From contig CAJBIL010000501.1 of assembly GCA_903953145.1 (NCBI GenBank), positions 1 through 12,402 on the forward strand: DNA of 12,402 nt. The letters are read 5' to 3'. Every line of letters begins with the position of its first letter. Position 1 is the stretch's first letter. The stretch comes from an uncultured beta proteobacterium. Its GTDB lineage: Bacteria; Pseudomonadota; Gammaproteobacteria; Burkholderiales; Rhodocyclaceae. Of the stretch, positions 6,791-12,402 are shown piece by piece. The position numbers and the translations under genes are program-made. The notes under the pieces were generated by a model. It saw only the letters and a program-made list of their open reading frames with translations, was not told the origin of the DNA and searched no databases.

Positions 6791-7150
6791 ATGATCACCA
6801 CTGACCACCAGCCAAACCGAGTCGACGTCACCGTTCTCGGCGAATTTACCCTGGCCGACTACAAGGAATTCGAGCAGCTGATCAATTTCAAGGTGAAATT
6901 CGAAGGGCCGGTTGATCTTTACTTTGATTTGCGTCAGATGGCGGACTTTACGCTTGACGTGGCATGGGAAGAACTCGTTTTCTCACGCGCGCATGCCAAC
7001 GATTTCAACCGCATTGCGGTGGTAACCGATAGCCAGTGGGTGGCTTGGAGCGCGTGGCTGTCGCAGATTTTTGTGCGCGCCGACATGCGTGTCTTCGACA
7101 ACGAGCAAGAAGCTGCGTCATGGCTGGCGGCTGTTGAAGGTCGTGCCTGA
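6791..7150 (+). CDS. SpoIIAA-like (STAS-fold) small protein
   Basis: A 119-residue soluble protein resembling the SpoIIAA-like family (Pfam PF11964). It shows an early VDVTVLGEFTLADYKEFEQLI strand-helix unit, then GPVDLYFDLRQM, the FTLDVAWEELVFSRAHANDFNRIAVVTDS core, and a C-terminal segment with WLSQIFVRADMRVFDNEQEAASWL. These proteins have an anti-sigma-antagonist-like fold, but most lack a known role and are probably not sigma regulators. The start is well supported by GGAG at 6782-6785, 5 bases before the ATG. It ends 3 bp before the sulfurtransferase ORF, so the two are very likely co-translated. Family assignment is from recognised pattern only; function is unassigned. Confidence 0.82.
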   Translation: MITTDHQPNRVDVTVLGEFTLADYKEFEQLINFKVKFEGPVDLYFDLRQMADFTLDVAWEELVFSRAHANDFNRIAVVTDSQWVAWSAWLSQIFVRADMRVFDNEQEAASWLAAVEGRA

Positions 7151-7153
7151 TCC

Positions 7154-8011
7154 ATGAGCTCCGTGAATTCTATGATTTACAGCACGTTGGTTGACTGTGC
7201 GACGCTGGCTGCGCATCTGGATGACGCCCGCTGGATTATTTTCGACTGCCGGCATCAACTGGCCGACCCTGCTGCGGGCGAAGCAGCTTACGCCAAAGGG
7301 CATTTGCCGGGTGCCGTGTTTCTGCATCTCGACCGCGATCTCGCCAGCCCGCTGAATGGCTGTAATGGCCGTCATCCCTTGCCTGATCCTCAGTTGCTCG
7401 CACAAAAGCTGGGTGCGGCCGGGGTTTCGGCGCAGACCCAGGTGGTCGTTTATGACGACGCGGCCGGCATGATTGCTGGTCGCCTCTGGTGGTTGTTGCG
7501 CTGGCTGGGTCATGAGCGGGTTGCGCTGCTTGATGGCGGGTTGCAACAATGGCTGAAGGAGGCGCGGCCGCTGTCTACGGAGTTACCGGAATCTGTGCCG
7601 GCGGTCTTCGAGATTGCCATGCGTGCGCTTACCGTGAGCACCGGGGTCGTTCAGGCCAATCTCACGGGGGGCGATCTGTGCGTGATCGACGCGCGGAGTC
7701 CTGACCGTTTTCGCGGTGAGAATGAAACGCTCGACCCGGCGGGCGGGCATATTCCGGGTGCGCGCAATCGATTCTTTCGCGATAACCTCGATGCCGATGG
7801 CCAGTTCCGCCCGGCAGCCGAGTTGCGCCGGGAGTTTCTCGCCTTGCTGGCCGGTGTCGAGCCGAAGCAGGCCGTGATGCAGTGCGGCTCCGGCGTGTCG
7901 GCCTGCCATAATCTGCTGGCCATGGAAATCGCCGGGCTCCCGGGGGCGCGGCTCTATCCCGGCTCGTGGAGCGAGTGGTGCAGTGATCCGGCGCGTCCGG
8001 TTGCCTGCTGA
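7154..8011 (+). CDS. Two-domain sulfurtransferase (rhodanese / 3-mercaptopyruvate sulfurtransferase type)
   Basis: A tandem rhodanese protein of 285 residues. The N-terminal domain (about 10-145) has DCRHQL...GHLPGAVFLHLDRDL and lacks a catalytic Cys at the usual loop (VVYDDAAGMIAGRLWW). The C-terminal domain (about 155-285) has VIDARSPDRF, GHIPGARN and the active-site loop CGSGVSAC, with the sulfur-accepting Cys244. A CGSGV-type loop is typical of SseA/mercaptopyruvate sulfurtransferases; thiosulfate rhodaneses usually have a more basic loop. The donor is therefore probably 3-mercaptopyruvate, but this is inference. The N-terminus is uncertain: Met7 (ATG at 7172) fits homologue length better, while the ATG at 7154 has only a distant GAAGG. 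It follows the SpoIIAA-like gene by 3 bp and converges on fadH, whose stop is 18 bp away with no obvious terminator between. Confidence 0.92.
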   Translation: MSSVNSMIYSTLVDCATLAAHLDDARWIIFDCRHQLADPAAGEAAYAKGHLPGAVFLHLDRDLASPLNGCNGRHPLPDPQLLAQKLGAAGVSAQTQVVVYDDAAGMIAGRLWWLLRWLGHERVALLDGGLQQWLKEARPLSTELPESVPAVFEIAMRALTVSTGVVQANLTGGDLCVIDARSPDRFRGENETLDPAGGHIPGARNRFFRDNLDADGQFRPAAELRREFLALLAGVEPKQAVMQCGSGVSACHNLLAMEIAGLPGARLYPGSWSEWCSDPARPVAC

Positions 8012-8029
8012 TCACGTAGTAAAACGCCG

Positions 8030-10048
8030 CTAAAGCACCGCAGCCAAGCGCGTGCCCTGGTCGATGGCGCGCTTGGCGTCGAGTTCAGTGGCAACATCGG
8101 CGCCGCCAATCAGCGACATCGGCACCCCGGCGGCTTGCAGCCCGGCTACCAACTCGCGACGCGGCACTTGTCCGGCGCAAATCACGATGGTGTCGACCGG
8201 CAGGCACTGCTGCTTGCCATCAATGCAAATGTGCAAACCGGCATCGTCGATCCTTTCGTAACTCACCCCCGATAGCATCACCACCCCGCGTTTTTTAAGC
8301 AAAGTACGGCGAATCCAGCCGGTTGTTTTGGCCAGCCCGTCGCCGACTTTTGATGCCTTGCGCTGCAACAGCCAGACCTGCCGGGGGGCCGGAGTGTCTT
8401 GCGCCGCCTTCAGGCCGCCGCGCGCCTTGAATTCAGTGTCGATGCCCCATTCCGACTGGAAACGTTTCAGTTCGTCCTGGCCATCGTGTGCGTGCGTTAA
8501 AAACTCGCCGACGTCAAAGCCGATACCGCCCGCGCCGATTACCGCAACGCTTGCCCCGGCTGTTTTGCGCCCTTCGATCAGATCGATGTAGGAAATGACC
8601 TTGCGATGTTCGATCCCGGGGATCTCCAGCCTGCGCGGGACAATGCCGGTGGCGAGCACCACATGGTCGAAATGGATCAATACCCCTGCCTCAACGTGTT
8701 GGCCGAGTTTGAGCGATACGCCGGCGATCTCAAGGCGTCGCTTGAAATAACGCAGTGTTTCGCTAAATTCTTCCTTGCCGGGAATGCGCCGCGCGATGTT
8801 GAACTGCCCGCCGATCACCGGTGCGGCATCGAACAAGGTCACCTGATGGCCGCGTTCGGCAGCGGTTGCGGCGCAGGCCATGCCGGCCGGGCCCGCGCCG
8901 ATGACGGCGATTTTCTTTGGCGTGTCTGTCTTGATGTTCAACAACTCGGTTTCGTGGCAGGCACGCGGATTGACCAGGCAGGAAGTGAGCTGGCCGTTGA
9001 AAATGTGGTCGAGGCACGCCTGATTGCAGGCGATGCAGGTGTTGATCTCGTCGCCACGGCCGGCCGCCGCTTTGTTGACGAATTCTGCATCGGCGAGGAA
9101 AGGGCGCGCCATCGACACCATGTCAGCGCAGCCGGTCGCGATCACGTTCTCTGCCACTTCCGGCGTATTGATGCGGTTGGTTGTGATCAGCGGAATCTTC
9201 ACCTGCCCCATCAGGCGCCGGGTGACCCACGCGAAAGCAGCGCGCGGCACCATCGTGGCGATCGTCGGGATGCGCGCCTCGTGCCAGCCGATGCCCGTGT
9301 TGATCAGCGTTGCGCCGGCGGCTTCGATGGCCTTAGCCAGCGCCACAATTTCGTCCCAGGTGCTGCCCCCCTCAACAAGATCGAGCATCGACAGACGAAA
9401 AATGATGATGAAATTTTCCCCGCAAGCCGCGCGCACCGCGCGTACCGTTTCAACCGCAAAGCGGCTGCGGTGTTCAAAGCTGCCGCCCCAGTCATCACTG
9501 CGGAAATTGGTTTGCAGTGCGATGAACTGGTTGATCAGATAGCCTTCCGAGCCCATCACCTCGACGCCGTCGTAACCGGCGAATTGCGCCAGTTTCGCGC
9601 AGTTCGCGTAATCGGCGATGGTGCGCAGAATGTCGGCTTCGCTCATTTCGCGTGGGCGGGCCGGCGAAATCGGTGCCTGCACGTCAGATGGCGCGACGGC
9701 GCCGCGATGATAGGCGTAGCGGCCGGTGTGCAGAATTTGCAGGGCGATCTTGCCGCCCTCCCGGTGCACGGCATCCGTGATCTCGCGATGCTTCCCGGCG
9801 TGCGCTGCATCCTCCAGCGCCGCTGCGCCGGGCATCACCACGCCCTCCTGATTCGGGCTAATCCCCCCGGTCACAATCAGCCCGACACCGCCGCGCGCCC
9901 GCTCGGCGTAAAAGGCGGCAAGGCGGGTAAAGCCCCTGAGCGCTTCTTCAAGGCCGGTGTGCATTGAGCCCATCAGCACCCGGTTTTTCAGCGTGGTGAA
10001 GCCGAGATCAAGTGGGGCGAGCAAGTGCGGGTATGAGTTTTGTGGCAT
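8030..10048 (-). CDS. fadH: NADPH-dependent 2,4-dienoyl-CoA reductase (FadH-type)
   Basis: Reduces 2,4-dienoyl-CoA from unsaturated fatty acids with even-position double bonds so that beta-oxidation can continue. The 672-residue product has the exact length of E. coli FadH. The N-terminal FMN TIM barrel (about 1-330) starts SYPHLLAPLDLGFTTLKNRV and has proton-relay Tyr170 (SEGYLINQF) and His256 (GIGWHEAR). The 4Fe-4S cluster motif C-x2-C-x3-C-x11-C is at Cys338, 341, 345 and 357. The FAD-binding GAGPAG (384-389) is followed by the NADPH-binding GAGGIGFDVGEF domain. An in-frame ATG at 10093 would add 15 residues, but the ATG at 10048 has GGAG 9 bases upstream and aligns with the known N-terminus. 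It appears monocistronic: queG stops about 250 bp upstream in the same direction. Related Old-Yellow-Enzyme-like reductases (e.g. trimethylamine dehydrogenase type) share the architecture, but the start and active-site motifs favour FadH. Confidence 0.95.
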   Translation of the reverse strand: MPQNSYPHLLAPLDLGFTTLKNRVLMGSMHTGLEEALRGFTRLAAFYAERARGGVGLIVTGGISPNQEGVVMPGAAALEDAAHAGKHREITDAVHREGGKIALQILHTGRYAYHRGAVAPSDVQAPISPARPREMSEADILRTIADYANCAKLAQFAGYDGVEVMGSEGYLINQFIALQTNFRSDDWGGSFEHRSRFAVETVRAVRAACGENFIIIFRLSMLDLVEGGSTWDEIVALAKAIEAAGATLINTGIGWHEARIPTIATMVPRAAFAWVTRRLMGQVKIPLITTNRINTPEVAENVIATGCADMVSMARPFLADAEFVNKAAAGRGDEINTCIACNQACLDHIFNGQLTSCLVNPRACHETELLNIKTDTPKKIAVIGAGPAGMACAATAAERGHQVTLFDAAPVIGGQFNIARRIPGKEEFSETLRYFKRRLEIAGVSLKLGQHVEAGVLIHFDHVVLATGIVPRRLEIPGIEHRKVISYIDLIEGRKTAGASVAVIGAGGIGFDVGEFLTHAHDGQDELKRFQSEWGIDTEFKARGGLKAAQDTPAPRQVWLLQRKASKVGDGLAKTTGWIRRTLLKKRGVVMLSGVSYERIDDAGLHICIDGKQQCLPVDTIVICAGQVPRRELVAGLQAAGVPMSLIGGADVATELDAKRAIDQGTRLAAVL

Positions 10049-10057
10049 TCCGTTGAT

Positions 10058-10061
10058 CTCC
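10058..10061 (-). promoter_or_regulatory. Ribosome-binding site fixing the fadH start
   Basis: GGAG on the minus strand lies 9 bases before the ATG at 10048 and falls inside the longer ORF that would begin at 10093, favouring the shorter start. Confidence 0.55.
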
Positions 10062-10100
10062 GGCAGTTTCTGGGCGAATCGCCCGGCAAGCAAGTCGCGG

Positions 10101-10121
10101 GTTGATTGTTGATTGTTGAAT
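10101..10121. repeat. Three tandem 7-bp units upstream of fadH
   Basis: GTTGATT is repeated twice exactly, then once as GTTGAAT. It lies about 50-75 bases before the fadH start, in what would be its leader or promoter. A seven-G run follows at 10141-10147. No known binding-site consensus was recognised. Confidence 0.7.
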
Positions 10122-10196
10122 GCGCGAGGGAGAATTGCAAGGGGGGGATTGTCAGGTGCTCACAATTATCGATCTGCCCTGTAAGGCGCATGAATA

Positions 10197-10271
10197 GGCG
10201 TTCTAGCAAGTGTAGTGTCTGAAGCGTGGCGTATTTGCTGCCTCTCCGTCTTATCATCGTGCTAGAACGCC
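10197..10271. repeat. Perfect 12-bp inverted repeat in the fadH-queG intergenic region
   Basis: GGCGTTCTAGCA (10197-10208) is mirrored exactly by its reverse complement at 10260-10271, with a 51-base spacer. Centre-to-centre distance is 63 bp, close to six helical turns. The 51-base spacer holds no ORF of note and no tRNA-like fold. There is no flanking target-site duplication. It could be a pair of regulator sites, an RNA stem, or a remnant of a small mobile repeat. The whole non-coding stretch 10049-10300 otherwise holds only the tandem repeat, a G7 run, and a small hairpin (CCTGC/GCAGG, 10283-10295) just after queG. Confidence 0.75.
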
Positions 10272-10300
10272 AGCTGGTGCGGCCTGCGGGGCAGGTCGGC

Positions 10301-11374
10301 TTAATTGCCTTGATCAAGCGCCCACAAAACGTGTTCTCGCACCAGCGTCGATGCGTGCGTGCGTTGGGCGGCGAGTGCGTTGATGATTTCGGGGTTTTGC
10401 GGGCTTGTGCGAAGGGCGTTGCCCAGCGCGACAGCGATGTTTCTTAACCAGCGTTCGTGGCCGATGCGGCGAAGCGGGCTGCCGGCGAGGCGTGCTTCAA
10501 ACTCGGTGGCGCTCCAGGCAAAAAGGGTGGTTAATGGCGTTGCGTCGAGTTGATGGCGCACGGCAAAATCCGGGTCGCCAATCTGCGCAAATTTGTTCCA
10601 CGGGCAGCAAAGCTGGCAGTCATCGCAGCCGTAAATACGGTTGCCGATCAGCGGCCGGAGTTCCACGGGAATGGCACCGTGCAGCTCGATGGTCAGGTAG
10701 GAAATACAGCGCCGGGCGTCGACTTCGTAGGGTGCGACGATGGCCGCCGTCGGGCAGGCGTCGAGGCAGCGATGGCAGTCGCCGCAGTGTTCGGCGATGG
10801 GTTCGTCCGGGGGGAGTGGCAGGGAGGTGTAAATCTCGCCGAGAAAGTGCCAGGAGCCGGTTTTGCTCAGTGACAGGGTGTGTTTGCCATGCCAGGCAAT
10901 GCCGGATTGCCGCGCAAATTCAACTTCCATGACCGGCGCCGAGTCTGAAAAAACACGATAGACAAATGCTTCGGCCAGCGCGGCACGCCCTTGAGCCTGA
11001 ATTTCGGCATGGATACGGTCGGCGAGCTTTTGCAGCCGGTTACGAATCGTCTTGTGATAATCCCGGCCCAGCGCATAGCGCGAGATATAGCCCAGTTCAG
11101 CGTTGGCGAGTGTCTGCACGCCATCAGCAGCCTCCGGCCAATAGGGCAGCCGGGCTGCAATGACCGATACCGTGCCAGCCACCAGCGCCTGCGGGTTGGC
11201 GCGCAAGGCCGCATGTTTGGCCATATAATCCATTTCGCCGTGCCGGCCGAGTGCCAGCCAGTGCATTAGCGACGGCGTTGCAGCACTCACCTCGGCGCTG
11301 GCAATGCCGATTTCTGCAAAGCCCAGTGCCTGCCCCCAGCGCTTGATGTTTTGCGCCAGTGCCGCAAAATCCAT
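10301..11374 (-). CDS. queG: Epoxyqueuosine reductase
   Basis: Carries out the last step of queuosine synthesis, the cobalamin-dependent reduction of epoxyqueuosine in the wobble base of GUN-anticodon tRNAs. From the ATG at 11374 it has 357 residues. The N-terminal cobalamin-binding reductase part contains HGEMDYMAKH (45-54), RYALGRDYHKTIRNRL (99-114) and FSDSAPVME, whose Asp144 matches the proposed catalytic acid. Two 4Fe-4S clusters are formed by CGDCHRCLDACP (Cys197, 200, 203, 207) and GCDDCQLCCPWNK (Cys250, 253, 256/257), with Cys223 between. A short HEAT-like C-terminus (NIAVALGNAL...VREHVLWALDQ) ends the protein. The open frame extends upstream to 11554, but GAGG 8 bases before the ATG at 11374 and alignment with E. 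coli QueG support the shorter start. ATGs at 11443, 11464 and 11476 are possible alternatives. It is divergent from tsaE. Confidence 0.95.
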   Translation of the reverse strand: MDFAALAQNIKRWGQALGFAEIGIASAEVSAATPSLMHWLALGRHGEMDYMAKHAALRANPQALVAGTVSVIAARLPYWPEAADGVQTLANAELGYISRYALGRDYHKTIRNRLQKLADRIHAEIQAQGRAALAEAFVYRVFSDSAPVMEVEFARQSGIAWHGKHTLSLSKTGSWHFLGEIYTSLPLPPDEPIAEHCGDCHRCLDACPTAAIVAPYEVDARRCISYLTIELHGAIPVELRPLIGNRIYGCDDCQLCCPWNKFAQIGDPDFAVRHQLDATPLTTLFAWSATEFEARLAGSPLRRIGHERWLRNIAVALGNALRTSPQNPEIINALAAQRTHASTLVREHVLWALDQGN

Positions 11375-11382
11375 CGCCCCGG

Positions 11383-11386
11383 CCTC
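11383..11386 (-). promoter_or_regulatory. Ribosome-binding site supporting the queG start
   Basis: GAGG on the minus strand, 8 bases before the ATG at 11374. This start leaves about 84 bp between the divergent queG and tsaE starts, enough for two promoters. Confidence 0.5.
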
Positions 11387-11445
11387 GATGTCGGCAGCCG
11401 CGCACGAATTTGCCGATTCGCTTGCGTTTGCTTTTATGTTCATCT

Positions 11446-11450
11446 CGGAG
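11446..11450 (+). promoter_or_regulatory. Ribosome-binding site for a GTG start of tsaE
   Basis: CGGAG lies 8 bases before an in-frame GTG at 11459. The alternative ATG at 11501 has no Shine-Dalgarno-like sequence, so this site decides for the GTG if taken alone. Confidence 0.45.
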
Positions 11451-11458
11451 TTCTTTTC

Positions 11459-12001
11459 GTGCATAACCCGGATCATAACCAGTTCCCCGTTGCCCCGCCT
11501 ATGCTCACGGTACGCCTGCCGGACGAAGCCGCGACCACCGCGCTTGGCCACCAACTCGCGCCATTGCTACGACCCGGCATGACAGTTTGGCTAGATGGCG
11601 ACCTCGGCGCAGGGAAAACCACGTTGAGCCGGGCGCTGTTGCGTGCGTTGGGCCACCGCGGGCCGGTGAAGAGCCCGACCTATACACTGGTTGAAGTTTA
11701 CGTAGTTTCGAGCATATACTGGTATCACTTTGATTTTTATCGTTTCAATCATCCAGAAGAGTTTGAAGATGCGGGGCTGGGCGAATATTTCCGTGACGAT
11801 GCCGTGTGCCTTGTCGAGTGGCCTGAAAAGGCCGCCGGCTTTGTGCCGCAGCCCGATCTCGCGCTTGTTTTCCGCTTTGCCGAAAACAGGCAAAATCCCC
11901 CGCAAAGCCTGGGGCGCGAGCTTGACCTCGTGGCCTATACCGAGGCCGGGCTGCAATGTCTAAGCCACCTCAAAAACCACTGGCCGGCCGCCGCCAGCTG
12001 A
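11459..12001 (+). CDS. tsaE: tRNA threonylcarbamoyladenosine biosynthesis ATPase TsaE
   Basis: An ATPase that works with TsaB and TsaD in making the t6A37 modification on ANN-decoding tRNAs. The family core starts at the ATG at 11501 (TVRLPDEAATTALG). Numbered from there, it has the Walker A motif GDLGAGKTT (33-41), KSPTYTLVE (57-65), HFDFYR (76-81) and CLVEWPE (103-109), all typical of TsaE/YjeE. From the ATG it is 166 residues; from the GTG at 11459 it is 180, with a 14-residue extension that does not look conserved. I give the GTG because it alone has a good ribosome-binding site, but homologue length slightly favours the ATG. Its 3' end overlaps the next gene by 46 bp in a different frame, suggesting coupling. 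The tsaE-amidase order is the same as E. coli yjeE-amiB. Confidence 0.93.
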   Translation: MHNPDHNQFPVAPPMLTVRLPDEAATTALGHQLAPLLRPGMTVWLDGDLGAGKTTLSRALLRALGHRGPVKSPTYTLVEVYVVSSIYWYHFDFYRFNHPEEFEDAGLGEYFRDDAVCLVEWPEKAAGFVPQPDLALVFRFAENRQNPPQSLGRELDLVAYTEAGLQCLSHLKNHWPAAAS

Positions 12002-12402
12002 TCAAATTTGCCGGCTCGTCGCTGCTCTTGCTGGTGACTCCCGTCGCCCAGCTGGCCCGCGCAGCAGCCGGCAGGAGTCCAAGTATCCTCGCCGTGCGCG
12101 TCTGGCCGGCCGCCGATTACACGCGGGTCGCCATCGAACACGATGTCGCGCTGAAATACACGCATTTCATGGTCAAGAATCCGGATCGTCTGGTTGTTGA
12201 TCTGGAAGGCATTGAGTTCAACAGCGTGCTTGAGGGCCTGGCCAGCAAGATCCTGCCGAATGATCCCAACATCAAGTTGCTGCGCGCCGGGCGTTTCAAG
12301 CCGGGCGTTGTGCGTCTGGTGATGGAGCTAAAAAACGAAGTCCGGCCGCAGGTTTTTGTCTTGCCGCCAGTCGGCGAATACGGGCATCGTCTGGTGCTCG
12401 AC
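11956..12402 (+). CDS. N-acetylmuramoyl-L-alanine amidase with AMIN domain, Tat signal (3'-truncated by window edge)
   Basis: AmiA/B/C-family periplasmic amidases cut peptide from peptidoglycan glycan strands and split the septum at cell division. The ORF starts at the ATG at 11956 (GAGG 10 bases upstream) and stays open for 149 codons to the window end. Residues 1-38 look like a twin-arginine signal: GRRQLIKFAG (11-20), a hydrophobic stretch SSLLLLVTPVAQL, then ARA as a likely cleavage site. The visible mature part (about 43-149) fits an AMIN domain: VRVWPAADYTRVAIEHD, then YTHFMVKNPDRLVVDLEGI, then LLRAGRFKPGVVRLVMEL. AMIN domains target the amidase to the septum. The zinc amidase domain (Amidase_3) is expected beyond the edge and is not seen. 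The Tat signal resembles AmiA/AmiC of E. coli, while the position after tsaE resembles amiB, so I leave the symbol blank. Confidence 0.9.
   Translation, partial: MSKPPQKPLAGRRQLIKFAGSSLLLLVTPVAQLARAAAGRSPSILAVRVWPAADYTRVAIEHDVALKYTHFMVKNPDRLVVDLEGIEFNSVLEGLASKILPNDPNIKLLRAGRFKPGVVRLVMELKNEVRPQVFVLPPVGEYGHRLVLD

Noticed and set aside
8606..9967. A 453-codon open frame on the plus strand opposite fadH
   Set aside because: It lies wholly antisense to a clearly homologous fadH, and its translation has no recognisable domain and biased composition. It is a codon-bias shadow.
10150..10300. tRNA or small RNA between queG and fadH
   Set aside because: No cloverleaf, T-loop consensus, clear promoter or U-run terminator could be found. 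Only the inverted repeat and a short hairpin are visible.

Overview
The window looks like a chromosomal housekeeping segment from a betaproteobacterium, most likely Rhodocyclales (Azoarcus/Dechloromonas-like). This is an inference from protein character, moderately high G+C and gene order, not from a database match. I see no phage, transposon, CRISPR array, tRNA or rRNA.

Left part (1-4700): rplS (ribosomal protein L19) reads rightward and ends at a strong hairpin terminator. The terminator is shared with a convergent leftward cluster, read as xseB -> ispA -> dxs -> folE2. That cluster covers exonuclease VII small subunit, farnesyl-diphosphate synthase, 1-deoxy-D-xylulose-5-phosphate synthase and type IB GTP cyclohydrolase. 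xseB and ispA overlap by 4 bp, and a sigma70-like promoter sits just upstream of xseB. The main anomaly of the window is here: dxs is broken by a single missing base into a 232-codon N-terminal ORF and a 390-codon C-terminal ORF that overlap by 7 bp. Together they cover a normal-length Dxs.

Middle part (4699-8011): four rightward genes. The first is an orphan Rieske-type ring-hydroxylating oxygenase alpha subunit, divergent from xseB. It is followed by a DMT/EamA-family permease, a small SpoIIAA-like (STAS-fold) protein and a two-domain rhodanese-type sulfurtransferase. The last three are closely packed and may be one transcript.

Right part (8030-12402): a leftward fadH (2,4-dienoyl-CoA reductase), then a non-coding stretch of about 250 bp with a perfect 12-bp inverted repeat, then leftward queG (epoxyqueuosine reductase). 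Divergent from queG come tsaE (tRNA t6A synthesis ATPase) and the start of a Tat-exported AMIN-domain N-acetylmuramoyl-L-alanine amidase that runs off the window. The queG/tsaE/amidase neighbourhood resembles the E. coli yjeS(queG)-nnr-yjeE(tsaE)-amiB cluster, with nnr absent and queG inverted.

Themes: isoprenoid precursor supply (Dxs, IspA) and tRNA modification (FolE2 makes the pterin precursor used for folate and queuosine, QueG finishes queuosine, TsaE serves t6A). I found no convincing undescribed system. The items most worth checking are the split dxs, the orphan Rieske oxygenase next to isoprenoid genes, and the inverted repeat between fadH and queG.
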